A DNA stretch of 7,904 nt from Candidatus Bathyarchaeota archaeon (lineage in GTDB: Archaea > Thermoproteota > Bathyarchaeia > RBG-16-48-13 > GCA-020355125), in contig DAOVBJ010000037.1 in NCBI GenBank assembly GCA_030670615.1, forward strand, positions 1 to 7,904, given 5' to 3'. Position 1 is the first letter of the stretch. Every line of letters starts with the position of its first letter. Of this stretch, positions 6,877-7,904 are shown piece after piece. The notes beneath the pieces were generated by a model. The model was not told where the DNA came from, ran no database searches, and saw only the letters and a program-made list of their open reading frames with translations. The position numbers were made by a program, and so were the translations under genes.

Positions 6877-6915
6877 CGGTCTGGTCTAGGTTCAGATTTT
6901 ACTTTTGCGAGACCG
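6877..6915. terminator. Inverted repeat with internal T-rich stretch between convergent genes
   Basis: CGGTCT at 6877-6882 and its complement AGACCG at 6910-6915 can form a six-pair stem with a 27-base loop that contains TTTTACTTTT (6897-6906). CCGG copies at 6865-6868 and 6927-6930 lie outside and could pair as a second short stem. It sits between gltX and the zinc-ribbon gene, which converge, so a terminator for gltX or a two-way transcription end is the simplest reading. No tRNA or box C/D RNA could be made from this gap. Confidence 0.3.
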
Positions 6916-6980
6916 TGCTTCCAAATCCGGATGATGGGGGTAGGCGTCAGTAACTTCACTTGACGATAGAGGGCGTTAGT

Positions 6981-7274
6981 TTATTCAAGTTCCTTGCCAC
7001 ATGTGTAGCAGAATCTCGCGTCATGCAGATTCTTTCCTCCGCAGTCTGGACAGACGACGGGGTCTCTCGTGGTCGATTTTCGTATGCTTTCTTTGATGGT
7101 CTCAAAGGTATTTTCCAGTTCTTTGGCCACTGTTGACAGCGTTCGCTCTACTTCTTTTTCCCATTTCCAGGGATAGGAGACGCCTGCTTCCACCCCTTTA
7201 CTCGTCCTCGCGCCACATTTAAGGCAGAAATACGCGTTTTCGGGAAGACCATCTCCACATTGAGAACAAAACAT
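6981..7274 (-). CDS. Small protein with two Cys4 zinc ribbons
   Basis: This 97-residue protein has a zinc ribbon at each end. The N-terminal one is Cys3/Cys6 and Cys17/Cys20 (MFCSQCG ... YFCLKCGA), the C-terminal one Cys75/Cys78 and Cys89/Cys92 (VCPDCGG ... RFCYTCGKELE). The two have the same spacing (C-x2-C-x10-C-x2-C), suggesting an internal duplication. Between them, residues about 38-68 form a charged, probably amphipathic helix (EKEVERTLSTVAKELENTF). There is no signal peptide or membrane segment. Such small zinc-ribbon proteins are common in archaea and usually uncharacterised; nucleic-acid or protein binding is plausible but not shown. The ATG start is firm because AGGTGAC lies five bases upstream and a TATA element sits at the right distance. 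It converges on gltX and is not part of the isoprenoid operon. Confidence 0.87.
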   Translation of the reverse strand: MFCSQCGDGLPENAYFCLKCGARTSKGVEAGVSYPWKWEKEVERTLSTVAKELENTFETIKESIRKSTTRDPVVCPDCGGKNLHDARFCYTCGKELE

Positions 7275-7279
7275 CTCAG

Positions 7280-7286
7280 GTCACCT
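7280..7286 (-). promoter_or_regulatory. Ribosome-binding site of the zinc-ribbon gene
   Basis: Read on the minus strand this is AGGTGAC, five bases before the ATG at 7274. It matches the archaeal anti-Shine-Dalgarno complement GGAGGTGATC closely and settles the start codon. Confidence 0.75.
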
Positions 7287-7308
7287 ATAACAGAGAAAAG
7301 AAACGGAT

Positions 7309-7321
7309 GATTTAAGTTTTT
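7309..7321 (-). promoter_or_regulatory. BRE/TATA promoter of the zinc-ribbon gene
   Basis: On the minus strand the sequence reads AAAAACTTAAATC: an A-rich BRE-like part followed by the TATA-like CTTAAAT (7310-7316). Transcription would begin about 25 bases downstream, near 7288, giving a leader of about 14 bases that just contains the ribosome-binding site. The spacing of all three elements is consistent with a typical archaeal promoter, though the start site is inferred. Confidence 0.55.
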
Positions 7322-7504
7322 CAGCTAAAACGCGGATACCATCACACGTTATGAAAAAAGTAGGTGCTAGCTAGAGGGAAGGAACGCATCACGAGCTTCA
7401 AAAAGAATACATCTTATTGTACTGGTTCACTCAAAATTTTTTAATAATCTTGTTGATGTGACGTCGTACTCGTTGGGCATATGTGTTATCACAGTAATTC
7501 ATTG

Positions 7505-7534
7505 GGTAGAGGGCTTCGTATTCTGGAGTCTACC
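7505..7534. repeat. Inverted repeat GGTAGA/TCTACC
   Basis: GGTAGA at 7505-7510 and TCTACC at 7529-7534 are exact reverse complements with an 18-base loop. A minus-strand TATA-like element ends about 24 bases to the right, so a transcript starting there would begin close to the repeat. The arms are short, so function is uncertain. Confidence 0.3.
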
Positions 7535-7582
7535 ACTAAGAGAGATAATCAAGGATCATTAAATAGTGTAACAAACACCCAG

Positions 7583-7599
7583 AAAAAAGAACAGAAAAA
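7583..7599 (-). terminator. Tandem T-tracts after the partial minus-strand gene
   Basis: On the minus strand this reads as T5 then T6 separated by a few bases (TTTTTCTGTTCTTTTTT), beginning about 58 bases after the stop codon of the gene at the right edge. Tandem oligo-T tracts are the usual form of archaeal intrinsic terminators, so transcription of that gene probably ends here. Confidence 0.45.
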
Positions 7600-7656
7600 C
7601 TTATCACTAGATGAGAAGGGACGACTCGCGAAAACAGGTAGAACTCTGCAAACTTA

Positions 7657-7904
7657 TTAGGTGGCACCTAGTTTTCTGCGAATTCTTGCCTTATTCGGAT
7701 CTATTCCATGCCACTCGATACCGTAACCCAGCGCTTCAAGAATCCTGGTGGGTCTGACCCCACCTAACTCCTCTATGAGTTGCGTCGCCTCGTTCAAGGT
7801 GAGGACCCCTTCCCCCGTTCTCTGAGTCAGACGTTCCTCGATCAGATTCAACGTTGCCTCACTGATGAGTACATCGCCAAAGAGACGGTATCCCGGTATC
7901 CGCC
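7657..7904 (-). CDS. Unrecognised protein, C-terminal part, runs off the window
   Basis: The frame is open from the right edge of the window to TAA at 7657-7659, giving 81 complete residues of a C-terminus. A TTG at 7851 could be taken as a start, but the same frame continues upstream without a stop (…RIPGYRLFGDVLISEAT), reads like real protein, and no good ribosome-binding site precedes the TTG, so the true start is probably outside. The visible part looks like mixed helices (NLIEERLTQRTGEGVLTLNE, then ATQLIEELGGVRPTRILEAL) with a basic C-terminal tail (PNKARIRRKLGAT). The helix-turn-helix-like rhythm could suggest nucleic-acid binding, but I do not recognise the family and assign no function. 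There are no cysteines or membrane segments in this part. Confidence 0.7.
   Translation of the reverse strand, partial: RIPGYRLFGDVLISEATLNLIEERLTQRTGEGVLTLNEATQLIEELGGVRPTRILEALGYGIEWHGIDPNKARIRRKLGAT

Larger units (their letters stand above)
7322..7656. other. AT-rich intergenic stretch without a convincing gene
   Basis: Together with the promoter at 7275-7321 this makes about 380 bases without a supported gene. The stretch is visibly richer in A and T than the neighbouring genes. It holds a six-base inverted repeat (7505-7534), a TATA-like TATTTAAT on the minus strand (about 7558-7565), a run of six Ts on the plus strand near 7437-7442, A-runs near 7354-7359, and two A-tracts at 7583-7599. 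Open frames here are short; the ATG at 7351 stops after seven codons. No tRNA, rRNA, CRISPR repeat or transposon end was recognised. It may hold only the promoter, the terminator of the gene at its right end, and spacer DNA; a small RNA cannot be excluded. Confidence 0.5.

Noticed and set aside
6864..6940. Possible tRNA in the gap after gltX
   Set aside because: GGTTCAGAT and nearby short stems recall a T-arm, but no acceptor stem, D-arm and anticodon arm could be assembled on either strand.
6925..6950. Possible box C/D RNA (GGATGATGG ... GTCAG)
   Set aside because: The C-box match is imperfect and there is no CTGA D-box on the same strand at the right distance.
6723..6959. Minus-strand open frame of 78 codons across the gltX end
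   Set aside because: Most of it is antisense to gltX, no ribosome-binding site was seen and the sequence is unlike any family I know.
7351..7374. ATG frame of seven codons in the AT-rich gap
   Set aside because: Too short, with no spaced ribosome-binding site and no sign of coding selection.

Overview
The window is archaeal. It carries most of an archaeal isoprenoid operon, including isopentenyl phosphate kinase (the hallmark of the archaeal modified mevalonate route) and type 2 isopentenyl-diphosphate isomerase. These sit between the end of a ribosomal protein S2 gene and an archaeal-type glutamyl-tRNA synthetase gene. Strong Shine-Dalgarno sites, frequent TTG starts and a BRE/TATA-like promoter on the minus strand agree with this. 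The lineage cannot be fixed from the window; an uncultured Thermoproteota/Bathyarchaeia-like or a methanogen-like archaeon are both compatible.

Positions 1-6842 form one dense plus-strand gene run: 3' end of rpsB (S2), a MEMO-family gene, mevalonate kinase, isopentenyl phosphate kinase, type 2 IDI, a short-chain polyprenyl diphosphate synthase (probably GGPP synthase), a possible 25-codon ORF, and gltX. Gaps are short (6-33 bases, and 76 before mevalonate kinase). Two gene pairs overlap: mvk/ipk by 16 bases and idi2/idsA through GTGA. Metabolically, the run phosphorylates mevalonate, later phosphorylates isopentenyl phosphate to IPP, isomerises IPP to DMAPP, and condenses these to the C20 precursor of archaeal membrane ether lipids. 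The enzymes between mevalonate 5-phosphate and isopentenyl phosphate (dehydratase and decarboxylase) and HMG-CoA reductase are not here.

Positions 6843-6980 are a convergent gap with inverted repeats and T-tracts that could end transcription from both sides. On the minus strand, 6981-7274 encodes a 97-residue protein with two Cys4 zinc ribbons, preceded by a good promoter and Shine-Dalgarno site. Positions 7275-7656 are an AT-rich stretch of about 380 bases with no convincing gene, one inverted repeat and T-tracts. Positions 7657-7904 are the C-terminal part of an unrecognised minus-strand protein that runs off the window edge.

No CRISPR array, insertion sequence, rRNA or tRNA was seen. Most of the window is a conserved housekeeping cluster. 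The points worth a second look are the small ORF before gltX, the direct idi2/idsA junction, the four TTG starts in a row, the double zinc-ribbon protein, and the unexplained gap at 7275-7656.
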